Shown: piece after piece, positions 55,241 to 63,959 of the stretch
How the letters are laid out: every line of letters starts with the position of its first letter
Position numbering within the stretch: the first letter of the stretch is position 1
Assembly (NCBI GenBank): GCA_947494545.1
Contig: CANLVH010000015.1
Span: forward strand, 1-64,000
Length of the DNA stretch: 64,000 bases
From: an uncultured Mesonia sp.
GTDB lineage: Bacteria; Bacteroidota; Bacteroidia; Flavobacteriales; Flavobacteriaceae
Direction: 5' to 3'
Translations under genes and position numbers: made by a program
Notes under the pieces: model-generated
What the model was told of the DNA's origin: nothing
The model's input: only the letters and a program-made list of their open reading frames with translations
Databases searched by the model: none

Positions 55241-56377
55241 ATGAAAAACATTCTACTTTTTTTGGCTTTTTTAAGCGCTATCGGCACTTTTGCACAAGTT
55301 ACTGCAAGTGATGCTAATCTTTTGGTTTGTGAAGAAGACACAGATGGTTTTGCAACTTTTGACTTAACCCAAGCAAATACCGCTATTTTAAACGGGCAAT
55401 CGCCGGCAGATTTAGAAGTGAGTTATTATTCTACAGAGGTAGATGCAGAAACTGCCACTAACCCTATAATGCCCACTTATTCAAATGTTACTCCCTTTAC
55501 GGAAACGCTTTATACGCGCGTAGAAAATATGGGAACCGGAAATTATGCTACTGCTTTATTGGTTTTGGAAGTTGGCGAAGCTTTTCAAATTTTGCAAGAC
55601 ATTCCGGATAATGTTGCCTGTGATCAAGACGACGAACCTATGGACGGAATTACACAGTTTAATTTAACTACTGCCGAAAGTCTGATTCTTGGAGATTTGA
55701 ATCCTGCCAATCACTCGTTTCATTATTACTTAACGGAAGACGATGCCGAAAATGCTATAAACGAAATTACAAACCCTGAGAACTTTACAAATACTTACAA
55801 TCCGATAACTATTTTTGTGGTGGTTAAAAATGAATCTGGTTGTACTGCAATGAGTGATTTTGTTTTGCTTCCAAGTGGTTGCTGGGAAGATTATGATGAC
55901 GATTTGGTAGGCGGCGCCGATGAAGACGTAAATAATAACGGTAACTTAAACGATGATGATACCGACGGCGATGGCCAGAAAAATTATATGGATAACGACG
56001 ATGATGGGGATGGTATTTTAACCGCCGATGAAGATTATAACGGCAATGGTGACCCAACAGACGATGATACAGATAATAGTGGCGTAGCAGATTATTTGGA
56101 AGAAAATGTAGCACTTGCTACCGAGTCTTACACAAAAAACCAATTTTCGGTTTACCCGAATCCTGCTAAAGAAGCTTTTTTTATTGAATTTACTAAAGCG
56201 GAAAAAAGCAGAAGCTTACAAATTTTTAACGTTGCAGGGAAAATGATAAAAGAAATTTCCTTTGAAAATTCCGTAAAAAAACAAAGAGTCGCTATTACAG
56301 ATCTACCCGCAGGCATCTATTTTCTAAGATTAAACACTGCAGAAAACACAGGAGTTAGAAAGCTAATTGTACAATAA
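55241..56377 (+). CDS. T9SS type A-sorted protein with Asp-rich repeats
   Basis: 378 aa. Signal peptide to about residue 19 (TFAQ). Two tandem domains (about 22-110 and 118-210), each with a C-(E/D)-x-D...FDL/FNL start and a DAE element, as found in multi-repeat flavobacterial adhesins. An Asp/Asn-rich calcium-binding-type stretch follows (about 214-290). The sorting domain starts at VYPNPAKEA and ends in KLIVQ, type A. It should be exported by T9SS and trimmed by PorU. Single gene; role in adhesion is inferred. Confidence 0.85.
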   Translation: MKNILLFLAFLSAIGTFAQVTASDANLLVCEEDTDGFATFDLTQANTAILNGQSPADLEVSYYSTEVDAETATNPIMPTYSNVTPFTETLYTRVENMGTGNYATALLVLEVGEAFQILQDIPDNVACDQDDEPMDGITQFNLTTAESLILGDLNPANHSFHYYLTEDDAENAINEITNPENFTNTYNPITIFVVVKNESGCTAMSDFVLLPSGCWEDYDDDLVGGADEDVNNNGNLNDDDTDGDGQKNYMDNDDDGDGILTADEDYNGNGDPTDDDTDNSGVADYLEENVALATESYTKNQFSVYPNPAKEAFFIEFTKAEKSRSLQIFNVAGKMIKEISFENSVKKQRVAITDLPAGIYFLRLNTAENTGVRKLIVQ

Positions 56378-56544
56378 GGCATTTCCAATTGTTGAAATAG
56401 GGTAAAGCTTTGCTGATTAAATTTATCACAATCAAAATAAAAGTCTAGTTTTCCTATTAAAGAAGGTAGACTTTTTGTTTGCGCAAAAATGTAGTTTTAT
56501 CAGCCAAAAAAATAAATAATTGTACATTCGCAATCAAAAAAAGA

Positions 56545-56709
56545 ATGGATTTTTGGCGCGTGCTCCTCGCAATTTTATTTCCGCCTTTTAGCGTTATAGA
56601 CAAAGGTTGTGGTTCTATTTTAATCGTACTTATTTTAACGCTTTTAGGCTGGATTCCAGGTGTTATTGCTGCCTTAATTATTTTAAACCGTCCGCCACAT
56701 GCAAAATAA
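56545..56709 (+). CDS. YqaE/Pmp3 family membrane peptide
   Basis: 54-aa proteolipid with two TM helices. The start at ATG 56545 fits the family; longer in-frame reading upstream has no support. FPPFSVIDKGCG and LTLLGWIPGVIAAL match the Pmp3 signature. The family is tied to membrane potential and stress in other organisms. A near -7 box TACATTCG (56523-56530) lies upstream. It overlaps lipB by 11 nt. Confidence 0.88.
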   Translation: MDFWRVLLAILFPPFSVIDKGCGSILIVLILTLLGWIPGVIAALIILNRPPHAK

Positions 56710-57442
56710 AAACATCTATTTTCAAGACTTAGGAAGACAAGACTATAAAGTTGTTTGGGAGTTGCAGGAAGAATATTTTGACGGAATTTTACAACAAAAA
56801 AAAGAAAACAGACAACGCGACAAACAGGGTTTACAACTACATTTAACTAAAAATCAATTAATTTTTGTAGAACACCCGCACGTTTATACTTTAGGTAAAA
56901 ATGGTGATGAGGCACATTTACTGCTATCAAAAAAACAATTAGCTGTCAAAAAAGCGAGTTTCTACAAAATAAATAGAGGAGGCGATATTACTTACCACGG
57001 CCCAGGGCAAATTGTAGGTTATCCCGTTTTAGATTTAGAAAACTTCTTTACAGATATTCATAAATATTTACGTTTACTGGAAGAAATGGTAATTCTAACC
57101 TTGGCAGAATATGGCATAAAAGGCGAGCGAAGCCAAGGCGAAACCGGTGTTTGGTTAGACGTGGGAACGCCGGCGGCTAGAAAAATTTGTGCCTTGGGCG
57201 TTCGTGCCAGCAGATGGGTGACTATGCACGGGTTTGCGTTTAATGTAAATGCAGATTTAAATTATTTTGAAAATATTGTTCCCTGCGGAATAAAAGATAA
57301 AGCGGTTACTTCTTTACATACAGAATTGCGTGAAAAAGAAGTTAATATACAGGAAGTTAAGCAGAAGTTGTTAAAGCATTTTGTAAGTTTGTTTGAAGCC
57401 AGATTTATACAACAAGATGAGAACAAAAAAGATTCACTTTAA
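56699..57442 (+). CDS. lipB: Lipoyl(octanoyl) transferase
   Basis: Moves octanoyl from ACP to lipoyl domains, the first step of lipoate assembly; 247 aa, cytosolic. RGGDITYHGPGQIVGYP is near 93-109, the catalytic Lys is about 162 (RKICALGVRASRWVTMHG core) and the catalytic Cys about 196 (ENIVPCGI). Targets would include the E2 of 31.1 kb and GcvH. It overlaps the preceding peptide gene by 11 nt and the following gene by 26 nt. Confidence 0.93.
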   Translation: MQNKNIYFQDLGRQDYKVVWELQEEYFDGILQQKKENRQRDKQGLQLHLTKNQLIFVEHPHVYTLGKNGDEAHLLLSKKQLAVKKASFYKINRGGDITYHGPGQIVGYPVLDLENFFTDIHKYLRLLEEMVILTLAEYGIKGERSQGETGVWLDVGTPAARKICALGVRASRWVTMHGFAFNVNADLNYFENIVPCGIKDKAVTSLHTELREKEVNIQEVKQKLLKHFVSLFEARFIQQDENKKDSL

Positions 57443-58631
57443 AAATAGAAACGCACAAAAATTAACCGCCTATTTAGATTTACCTATAGACAGAAAAGCA
57501 ACAAATTTTGTACTTTTTGCACACTGCTTTACCTGTACCAAAAATTTAACTTCTGTAAGGAACATTAGCAAAACCTTAAGCAATCAAGGTTATGGGGTTT
57601 TTAGTTTTGATTTTACCGGGTTAGGGCAAAGCGAAGGCGATTTTAGCGAAACCAACTTCTCTGGCAATGTAGAAGATTTGATAGACGCGGCTAACTTTTT
57701 AGAAAAAGAATACCAAGCTCCCAGCCTTTTGGTAGGGCATTCTTTAGGTGGCGCCGCCGTTTTGTTAGCTGCAAAAACCATAAAAAGCGTTAAAGCAGTC
57801 GCTACAATTGGAGCACCTAGCAATCCTGTTCACGTAAAGAAGCTTTTGCAAGATGATATTCAAGAGATAGAGAAAAATGGTTTTGCTACAGTAAAACTTG
57901 CCGGTAGACCTTTTACTATAAAAAAAGAATTTTTGGATGATATAGAAAAGCAGCAGGTAGAAAGTAACTTAAAAGGCCTGAAAATCGCGTATCTAAATCT
58001 ACATTCGCCACAAGATACATTAGTAGGTATAGGCAATGCAGAGAGTTTGTATAAAAACGCCCATCATCCTAAGAGTTTTATCAGTTTAGACGGCGCAGAT
58101 CATTTGCTTTCTAATAAAAAAGATGCAGTTTATGTTGGCGAAAGTATTGCGGCTTGGGCAAAACGCTATTTAGAATTTCCCGAAGAAGAAAAATTAGAAA
58201 CCAAAGAAGATGCGGTGGCATCTTTGCATGCAGATAACGGTTTTACGACCAATATGCGCGCCGGCGACCACCCATTAACCGCGGACGAACCAATAAAAAT
58301 TGGCGGAAATAATTTTGGTCCCAATCCGTTTGAGCTGGTTGCCGCAGGACTTTCGGCTTGCACGGTTATGACCTTGCAAATGTATGCGCGGCATAAAAAA
58401 TGGTATTTACAAAAGGTAGAAACGCACACCAGCCATCACCAAGAAAAAGAAGAAACCAAAATAGACGGTAAAAAGAAAGTTGTAAAGCACGACATTTTTA
58501 AGCGTAAAATCATGATGGAAGGAGATTTAGACGAAAAGCAACGCCAACGCCTTATAGAGATTGCCAATAAATGCCCGGTGCACAATACCTTAGCTAAAAA
58601 AGCAAAGATAGATACTGTTGAGGTGGAGTAG
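57417..58631 (+). CDS. Bifunctional alpha/beta hydrolase-OsmC family protein
   Basis: 404 aa fusion. The N-terminal ~250 residues are an alpha/beta hydrolase with the nucleophile elbow VGHSLGGAA and a late His in GADHLL. The C-terminal ~140 residues are an OsmC-type peroxiredoxin with its cysteine pair in LSACTVMTLQ and NKCPVHNTL. The start at ATG 57417 is preferred to an upstream TTG. It overlaps the lipB end by 26 nt, so translation is coupled. OsmC proteins can reduce organic peroxides with lipoyl thiols, which makes the link to lipB attractive but unproven. Confidence 0.87.
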   Translation: MRTKKIHFKNRNAQKLTAYLDLPIDRKATNFVLFAHCFTCTKNLTSVRNISKTLSNQGYGVFSFDFTGLGQSEGDFSETNFSGNVEDLIDAANFLEKEYQAPSLLVGHSLGGAAVLLAAKTIKSVKAVATIGAPSNPVHVKKLLQDDIQEIEKNGFATVKLAGRPFTIKKEFLDDIEKQQVESNLKGLKIAYLNLHSPQDTLVGIGNAESLYKNAHHPKSFISLDGADHLLSNKKDAVYVGESIAAWAKRYLEFPEEEKLETKEDAVASLHADNGFTTNMRAGDHPLTADEPIKIGGNNFGPNPFELVAAGLSACTVMTLQMYARHKKWYLQKVETHTSHHQEKEETKIDGKKKVVKHDIFKRKIMMEGDLDEKQRQRLIEIANKCPVHNTLAKKAKIDTVEVE

Positions 58632-58653
58632 ACAGGTGGTTTAAAAAAAATCT

Positions 58654-61122
58654 TTACTGTATCTCGTACATCAGCACGCTATTATCTTCGCCTTTTACCA
58701 CAAACTCCAGATTGCCGCGGTTGTCTATATTGCCCATACTTATTTTTGAGTTTCCGTAAACCGGAAAACCGGGAAGCAAGTTTGCTTTGGTGTCAAAAAC
58801 ATACACTTTAGAAGTCTGCAAATCTGTTATAGAAATATAGGTGCTTTTGCCAATTTCGTGCAGTTGTGGTTCGGTGTAGAGACCAAAGTCCAATTCGGCT
58901 TTAGCCTTATTTATTTTTAAAGTGTTTTCAGAAAAACTCACTTTTATTTTTTGGTTAGCAACAAAGTTATGGTTTTCGGTTAAACCGAATTTTTCTTTGC
59001 TAATTTTCCCAGATTGGTCTATTTGTATCAAATCGCCGCCGGCGGTTGTAGAAGTGAATTTCCCGTTATTTAAAAACCAGTCATTTTCAGAAAAATTTAT
59101 TTTTTGGTCAACTTTAATTCTGGTGTCGCCGGTTCTGTTTAAAATATGCAACTTCCCGTTTTCTAACGGAAAAACAATATAATCTTTACTGCCAATACGT
59201 ATGTGTTTTGGTGCTTGCGTAATGGGGGCTGCGGCTTTTTCGAATTTAAAACCTTTTACACGGCTTGCTTCTTTATTCAGCATATAAAGTTTATTGTTTT
59301 GTGTAACTACAAAGCGATATTTGCTGTTATTAGCATAATCAAAAATAGAAAGCGGTTGCGTAATTTGATCGTTAAACGGAACGGGAAATGGCTTTACCCG
59401 CGTACCATTTACAGCATAAATATGAAATTTATTTTGCGTAGTAAACACAAATTGAATGCGCCCATTGTTATAGATGTCTATTTCTTGCACCGGACCGTTT
59501 ATTCTACTTTCTAAGTCTTTTTTCCAACGTAAGTTGCCGTCAAAATCATAAACATATAGCACGTTTTCTTCGTCTTGTACAACAATGTTTTTTTCTTTGT
59601 TGCGCCAATTTTCTACCAAGTTAGGGTACGAACTTACATTGTTGGGAAGCTTTATACTTTTTACTTGCAACACCTTTTCTGGAGCTTTACCGGCTTCTGC
59701 TTTTTCTAAAAGAGCATTTACGTGCGCAAAATCTGTATCGTAAACCAACTGCAATACGCTAAGTTCATAATTAGAAAAGTCTAGTTTTTGATAAGCTTTC
59801 TTTTTTTCTGACGCTACACTTTTTGCTATAATATCTTTTAGATTATTGTTAATGCCCATAAATAACATAGAAGATTCATTGGTCAATTTTTCAGCAATAT
59901 TTTTAAAATAGGCTTGTTTGCCTAATAATGTTGCGTTTTGATAATTGGCAATAATGTTTTCTAGTACTTCTATTTCTTCGGTAAACACAAAAAAATCGTC
60001 TAATTGAGTGTAATAATTTATGTTTTTGGTATTAATTAATGGTTTAAAAGCTTGCTCAAAATTGTTATCTGTATATTCTAAAATGGTTTTTCCGCGAAAG
60101 CTGGCAGCTGTATTTTGATGCGCTAATAGACTTTCTTTGGTAATATCTTGGTCTAAAGAACGCAAAACAATAGCACTTTTATCTTGGTAATAAATAACGC
60201 CTACTTCTACAACGCTATTAAATAAAGCTTCGTTTTGTACAGGATTTACTTTTGCTTGCCGGTATTGCGCTAAGTTTTGTTGCAGTTTTTCAAAATTGTC
60301 GTATCCAAAAGCAAAAAACCCCGACGCGTTTAAAGGTGTAATTTCTGCTGTTTGCAAATTTTGGGTTTTAATGCCTTTAAAAACATCTAGAAGTCTGGTG
60401 TCTGTGCCGGCACTTTTGGTTACACCGTAAAGTTTAATTCCGTCAGCTTGTATTTCTAAGTCCAAAGCAGACCAATCTGAAAAACTCGTCACGTAGCTAG
60501 TAGACCTATTGGGGCTAAAATTTTTAAGTATTTCTTGCGCGTGTTTATTTGCTAAAAACAAGGTAGCTTTTCCCGAAGAAGAAGCCGTATAAATTTCTTG
60601 TAAAGCTTCTGGTGGCGGTAATTGATTGTTGTAAACGCGTATTACATTTTCTAAAGTAAGTTTAGAATTGCTGTAAACAAAAACCTGGTCTAATTGCGTG
60701 CTAAAAGTTTGTTTATCTTCTAACGTATATTTTTTAATCTGGTAATTATCATAAGTAAAAGTTTCTACTTTTTTATTTTGTACAGAATCTGTTTCTATTA
60801 AGTTGGGTTGGGTTTTGGTAATAAGGGTAATTGCAACATCTTTTCTGCCAACTTTAGTAAAACAAAGCAGGCTTTCTTCTTCTAATTGTAAGTTTTTGAA
60901 AGGTAAAAAGCTTTCGCGGAAGTTTTTAAAGACCGGAATATTTTTATTGTTTTCTAAAAAAGAATTTTCGGCAACCGCTTTACGGAATTCAGACATATTA
61001 TTGGTCTTTAAAATAGCAGCGGAATTGGGCGGCACAAAATTCAGTAAAGCCGTTGGTGCAGAAGTGTCCTCCTGACAGGAAATTAAAAAACCAATAAATA
61101 AAAGTGTCCAAAGTTTTTTCAT
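58654..61122 (-). CDS. Large lipoprotein with beta-propeller-like C-terminus
   Basis: 822 aa, family not recognised with certainty. A lipobox (GFLISC) gives a lipid-anchored Cys at about 16. Residues of about 20-470 form a divergent region with PxxSAAILKTNN. From about 490 on, short repeats with IRVY-like strands such as LYVYDFDGNLRWKKDL, FHIYAVNGTRVKPF and KVYVFDTKANLLPGFP look like a PQQ-type or WD-type propeller. A TAACTTTG -7 box lies 42 nt upstream. It is downstream of rnhB on the same strand. No enzymatic motif is seen. Confidence 0.65.
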   Translation of the reverse strand: MKKLWTLLFIGFLISCQEDTSAPTALLNFVPPNSAAILKTNNMSEFRKAVAENSFLENNKNIPVFKNFRESFLPFKNLQLEEESLLCFTKVGRKDVAITLITKTQPNLIETDSVQNKKVETFTYDNYQIKKYTLEDKQTFSTQLDQVFVYSNSKLTLENVIRVYNNQLPPPEALQEIYTASSSGKATLFLANKHAQEILKNFSPNRSTSYVTSFSDWSALDLEIQADGIKLYGVTKSAGTDTRLLDVFKGIKTQNLQTAEITPLNASGFFAFGYDNFEKLQQNLAQYRQAKVNPVQNEALFNSVVEVGVIYYQDKSAIVLRSLDQDITKESLLAHQNTAASFRGKTILEYTDNNFEQAFKPLINTKNINYYTQLDDFFVFTEEIEVLENIIANYQNATLLGKQAYFKNIAEKLTNESSMLFMGINNNLKDIIAKSVASEKKKAYQKLDFSNYELSVLQLVYDTDFAHVNALLEKAEAGKAPEKVLQVKSIKLPNNVSSYPNLVENWRNKEKNIVVQDEENVLYVYDFDGNLRWKKDLESRINGPVQEIDIYNNGRIQFVFTTQNKFHIYAVNGTRVKPFPVPFNDQITQPLSIFDYANNSKYRFVVTQNNKLYMLNKEASRVKGFKFEKAAAPITQAPKHIRIGSKDYIVFPLENGKLHILNRTGDTRIKVDQKINFSENDWFLNNGKFTSTTAGGDLIQIDQSGKISKEKFGLTENHNFVANQKIKVSFSENTLKINKAKAELDFGLYTEPQLHEIGKSTYISITDLQTSKVYVFDTKANLLPGFPVYGNSKISMGNIDNRGNLEFVVKGEDNSVLMYEIQ

Positions 61123-61164
61123 AAATCAAATTCTGTTGCTGGTGCTTTTTACTTTAAACAATAA

Positions 61165-61172
61165 CAAAGTTA
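61165..61172 (-). promoter_or_regulatory. Candidate -7 box of the large lipoprotein gene
   Basis: The minus strand reads TAACTTTG, matching TAnnTTTG, 42 nt before the ATG at 61122 and just past the rnhB stop. Confidence 0.45.
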
Positions 61173-61185
61173 TAAATAAAATTAC

Positions 61186-61785
61186 CTAGAACTTTAACGC
61201 AAATTGTTCAGGTAGTAATTTAAAACTCAAACGATGGTATTTTGTTGTCCCATATTTTCTAATGGCATTTCTATGTTCTCGAGTGGGGTAACCTTTATTC
61301 TGTTTCCAATTATACATTGGGTATTCTTCGTGAATCTTCGCCATAAAGGCATCGCGATAAGTTTTTGCCAAAACAGAAGCTGCCGCAATATTTAAAAATC
61401 TGGCATCTCCCTTTACCAAACATGCATACGGAATGTTTTTATAGGGTTTAAACCGGTTGCCGTCTACCGCAATATGTTCCGGCACCGGATTTAATTGCTC
61501 TATAGAACGGTGCATACCTAATATAGATGCGTTTAGAATGTTTATTTTGTCTATCTCATCCATCATCACGTGGCTAACGCCATAGCAAACCGCTTCTTCT
61601 TCTATTAAAGCTTTTAGGCTTATGCGGTCTTTTTCGGTAAGTTGCTTAGAGTCGTTAAGTAATTTATGCTTAAAAGAATCTTTTAATATAACGGCAGCAG
61701 CAGTTACGGGTCCGGCCAAACAACCTCTTCCGGCTTCGTCTGTGCCACATTCTACATAATTAATATTATACTTTAATTGTAACAT
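61186..61785 (-). CDS. rnhB: Ribonuclease HII
   Basis: 199 aa, removes RNA from RNA-DNA hybrids; cytosolic. The start at ATG 61785 gives the usual N-terminus; a longer frame to 61833 runs through the promoter box. The acidic catalytic residues are in CGTDEAGRG (Asp16, Glu17), in AVDGNRF and in the late [16 protein letters not shown] is typical. A TATCTTTG box ends 5 nt before the ATG, so the transcript may have virtually no leader. Confidence 0.93.
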   Translation of the reverse strand: MLQLKYNINYVECGTDEAGRGCLAGPVTAAAVILKDSFKHKLLNDSKQLTEKDRISLKALIEEEAVCYGVSHVMMDEIDKINILNASILGMHRSIEQLNPVPEHIAVDGNRFKPYKNIPYACLVKGDARFLNIAAASVLAKTYRDAFMAKIHEEYPMYNWKQNKGYPTREHRNAIRKYGTTKYHRLSFKLLPEQFALKF

Positions 61786-61790
61786 GGCAG

Positions 61791-61798
61791 CAAAGATA
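61791..61798 (-). promoter_or_regulatory. Candidate -7 box directly before rnhB
   Basis: The minus strand reads TATCTTTG, a full TAnnTTTG match, separated from the rnhB ATG by only 5 nt. Confidence 0.5.
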
Positions 61799-61859
61799 AA
61801 ACATTTTCTTGGCCGTATAAAGTTCATAAACAATCAAAAGCGCATTCCGTAAAAAATCA

Positions 61860-61867
61860 TACTTTTG
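61860..61867 (+). promoter_or_regulatory. Candidate -7 box of the putative porin gene
   Basis: TACTTTTG matches TAnnTTTG, 18 nt before the ATG at 61886, and overlaps an in-frame TTG (61865) that is therefore unlikely to be the start. Confidence 0.5.
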
Positions 61868-61885
61868 CTGCAGGTTATTAAAAAA

Positions 61886-63868
61886 ATGAAAAAACTACAC
61901 TTTATACTTTTTTTTATTGTTTGTCCGCTAAGCGTATTTGCGCAGGTAGAATTGCGTAGAGATGGGAGTACGCGTAGTACAAACCAAGATCAGTTAAAAA
62001 CCAAAACGGTAATAGATAATAGAGAGAAACCCCCAATAGAAGATTATAAAATAATATCTGTAAAAAACGATACCACGCATGTAGACACAACTTTAACTAT
62101 TTACAAGCAGTATAAATTTAACTATTTACGCAAAGATAATTTTGAGTTATTGGCCTTTTCAAATATTGGGCAAACCTATAATAAATTGGCGTATGACTTT
62201 ACGGAAAATAATCTGGTACCAGATATTGGGGCACGGGCAAAACATTACCCTTATTACGAAGTAGACGATATTTATTATTACCACGTACCAACCCCGCTAA
62301 GCGAGTTGTATTTTAAAACCACCTTTGAGCAAGGACAAAACACAGATGCTTTTTTTACGTCTAATCTTAGTCCGCGTTTTAATTTTTCTATTGCCTATCG
62401 TGGTTTGCGTAGTTTAGGAAAATACCAACATATATTGGCAAGTCAAGGTAGTTTTAGGTTTACTGCCAGTTATCGCACCAAAAATAATCGGTACCATTTA
62501 AAAACCCATTTTGTTTCGCAAGATTTAAACAATCAAGAAAATGGTGGTTTGTCTGCTTTGGCCAACAGTCAATACCAATCAGGAAATCCGGAGTTTGAAG
62601 ATAGAAGTTTACTAGAGGTAAATTATGAAAACGCAGAAAATATGTTGTATACCAAGCGTTTTTTTCTGCAGCAGCACTATAAGATTTTAAAAGGTAACGA
62701 CTCTACGCAAAATAATCAGCTACAAATTGCGCATCGTTTTAACTTTACGGATAAAGAATACCGTTTTAGTCAAAGCGCACCATTTGCTCAATATGGTACT
62801 TCTTACCGAAGCACCGGTCTCCGCGACGAGACCGAGTACCAAAAAGTCTCTAATTCGCTAAAAGCGCAATTCAAAAATAACACGTTGGGGCATTTAGCTT
62901 TTAAATTAAAGCATATCAATTATAATTATGGTTACCGTAGAAAGCTATACCTTAATACTGCTTCCAATACGAATAATACCTATGTTATTCCAAATAGATT
63001 AACCGGAGATATATTGGCAGTAGGGGGCAGTTACAAAAACTCTATTGGCGGTTTTGCCTTAGAAGGAGATGCTATGCTAAATATTATAGGAGATTATAAT
63101 GGGCATTACCTAAACGCAAAAGCAGGTTACACCTTAGACGAAAACAATAAAGCAGATGCGCAGCTTCAAATTAGCTCGCGCGCGCCAAACTTTAATTTTG
63201 AGTTATATCAAAGTGATTATGTAAATTATAATTGGAAAAATAATTTTGATAACATCCAAACACAAAAATTACAGTTTAACCTACAATCAAAAAAAATAGC
63301 CGAGTTTCAAGCAGATTTGACGCGTTTAGACAATTATACTTATTTCGGTCTTAAAGAAAATGATTTAAATACGCAAGCAGCAGATAGTTTGGTAACGCCA
63401 AAGCAGTATGCAGATGCGGTTAGTTATTTAAAATTAAAAGTAAAAAGGAAATTTAGCTACTGGAGGTTTTCATTAGATAATACATTAATGTATCAAAATG
63501 TATTTAACGGGGCGCAAGTTTTAAAAGTACCGGATTTTGTAACAAGAAACTCTCTTTACTATGAAGATTACTGGTTTCAAAAAGCTTTATATCTGCAAAC
63601 CGGTTTTATCTTTAAATACTTCACAGATTTTGAATCTAATGCGTACGATCCGGTTTTGGGTGAGTTTTTTGTCCAAAATCAAACTAGCTTAGATGGTTTT
63701 TATACGTTAGATCTATTTTTTAATGCAAAAATAAGGCAAACCAGAATCTTTTTTAAGTTAGAAAATTTCCCTACAATCTTTGCGGGTAATAGTAACTACG
63801 CGGCACCTTCACAGCCTTATCGAGACTTTGCTATTCGTTTTGGTTTGGTTTGGAATTTCTTTTTGTAA
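61886..63868 (+). CDS. Putative porin, outer-membrane beta-barrel
   Basis: 660 aa. Signal peptide to about residue 19 (VFAQ). Many alternating Tyr/aromatic strands are seen across the length, with motifs PYYEVDDIYYYHVPTPLSELYFKT core and GQTYNKLAYDF near the N-terminus, and a final aromatic strand FAIRFGLVWNFFL ending in Phe-Leu, typical of barrel insertion. This matches a large flavobacterial porin-like family of undefined substrate. The gene is divergent from rnhB. Confidence 0.8.
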   Translation: MKKLHFILFFIVCPLSVFAQVELRRDGSTRSTNQDQLKTKTVIDNREKPPIEDYKIISVKNDTTHVDTTLTIYKQYKFNYLRKDNFELLAFSNIGQTYNKLAYDFTENNLVPDIGARAKHYPYYEVDDIYYYHVPTPLSELYFKTTFEQGQNTDAFFTSNLSPRFNFSIAYRGLRSLGKYQHILASQGSFRFTASYRTKNNRYHLKTHFVSQDLNNQENGGLSALANSQYQSGNPEFEDRSLLEVNYENAENMLYTKRFFLQQHYKILKGNDSTQNNQLQIAHRFNFTDKEYRFSQSAPFAQYGTSYRSTGLRDETEYQKVSNSLKAQFKNNTLGHLAFKLKHINYNYGYRRKLYLNTASNTNNTYVIPNRLTGDILAVGGSYKNSIGGFALEGDAMLNIIGDYNGHYLNAKAGYTLDENNKADAQLQISSRAPNFNFELYQSDYVNYNWKNNFDNIQTQKLQFNLQSKKIAEFQADLTRLDNYTYFGLKENDLNTQAADSLVTPKQYADAVSYLKLKVKRKFSYWRFSLDNTLMYQNVFNGAQVLKVPDFVTRNSLYYEDYWFQKALYLQTGFIFKYFTDFESNAYDPVLGEFFVQNQTSLDGFYTLDLFFNAKIRQTRIFFKLENFPTIFAGNSNYAAPSQPYRDFAIRFGLVWNFFL

Positions 63869-63926
63869 ATTTAATTTACTGAAAATCAATTGCTAAATAA
63901 TAAGTTTAAATTTATTTTAAAAAAGG

Positions 63927-63959
63927 TTTGTTTAGGAATAAAAAAGGGTTGTATATTTG
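63927..63959 (+). promoter_or_regulatory. Strong promoter near the window end
   Basis: TTTG (63927-63930) and TATATTTG (63952-63959) are 21 nt apart. No start codon with an open frame follows within the 41 nt left; the sequence contains a small CCGC/GCGG hairpin. A stable-RNA operon beyond the window is possible but cannot be shown. Confidence 0.55.

Larger units (their letters stand above)
1294..62206. repeat. Dispersed 9-mer TTTACGGAA, 34 exact copies
   Basis: Copies reading TTTACGGAA on the plus strand start at 1919, 5753, 17425, 24991, 25682, 26307, 30345, 32295, 33043, 35613, 37343, 40394, 40608, 40765, 49533, 52664, 55496, 60979 and 62198. Copies reading TTCCGTAAA start at 1294, 4537, 8449, 9434, 21759, 25543, 30631, 39617, 42169, 47185, 52699, 54243, 56269, 58752 and 61845. 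In 21 of 34 the base before the motif is C and in 27 of 34 the base after is a purine, giving CTTTACGGAAR. Counted by eye, so a few may be missed. Most lie within genes and in different reading frames. Confidence 0.85.

Noticed and set aside
55824..56114. His/Tyr/Arg-rich open frame opposite the small T9SS protein
   Set aside because: It is the complement of the Asp/Asn-rich calcium-type repeats and not a gene.
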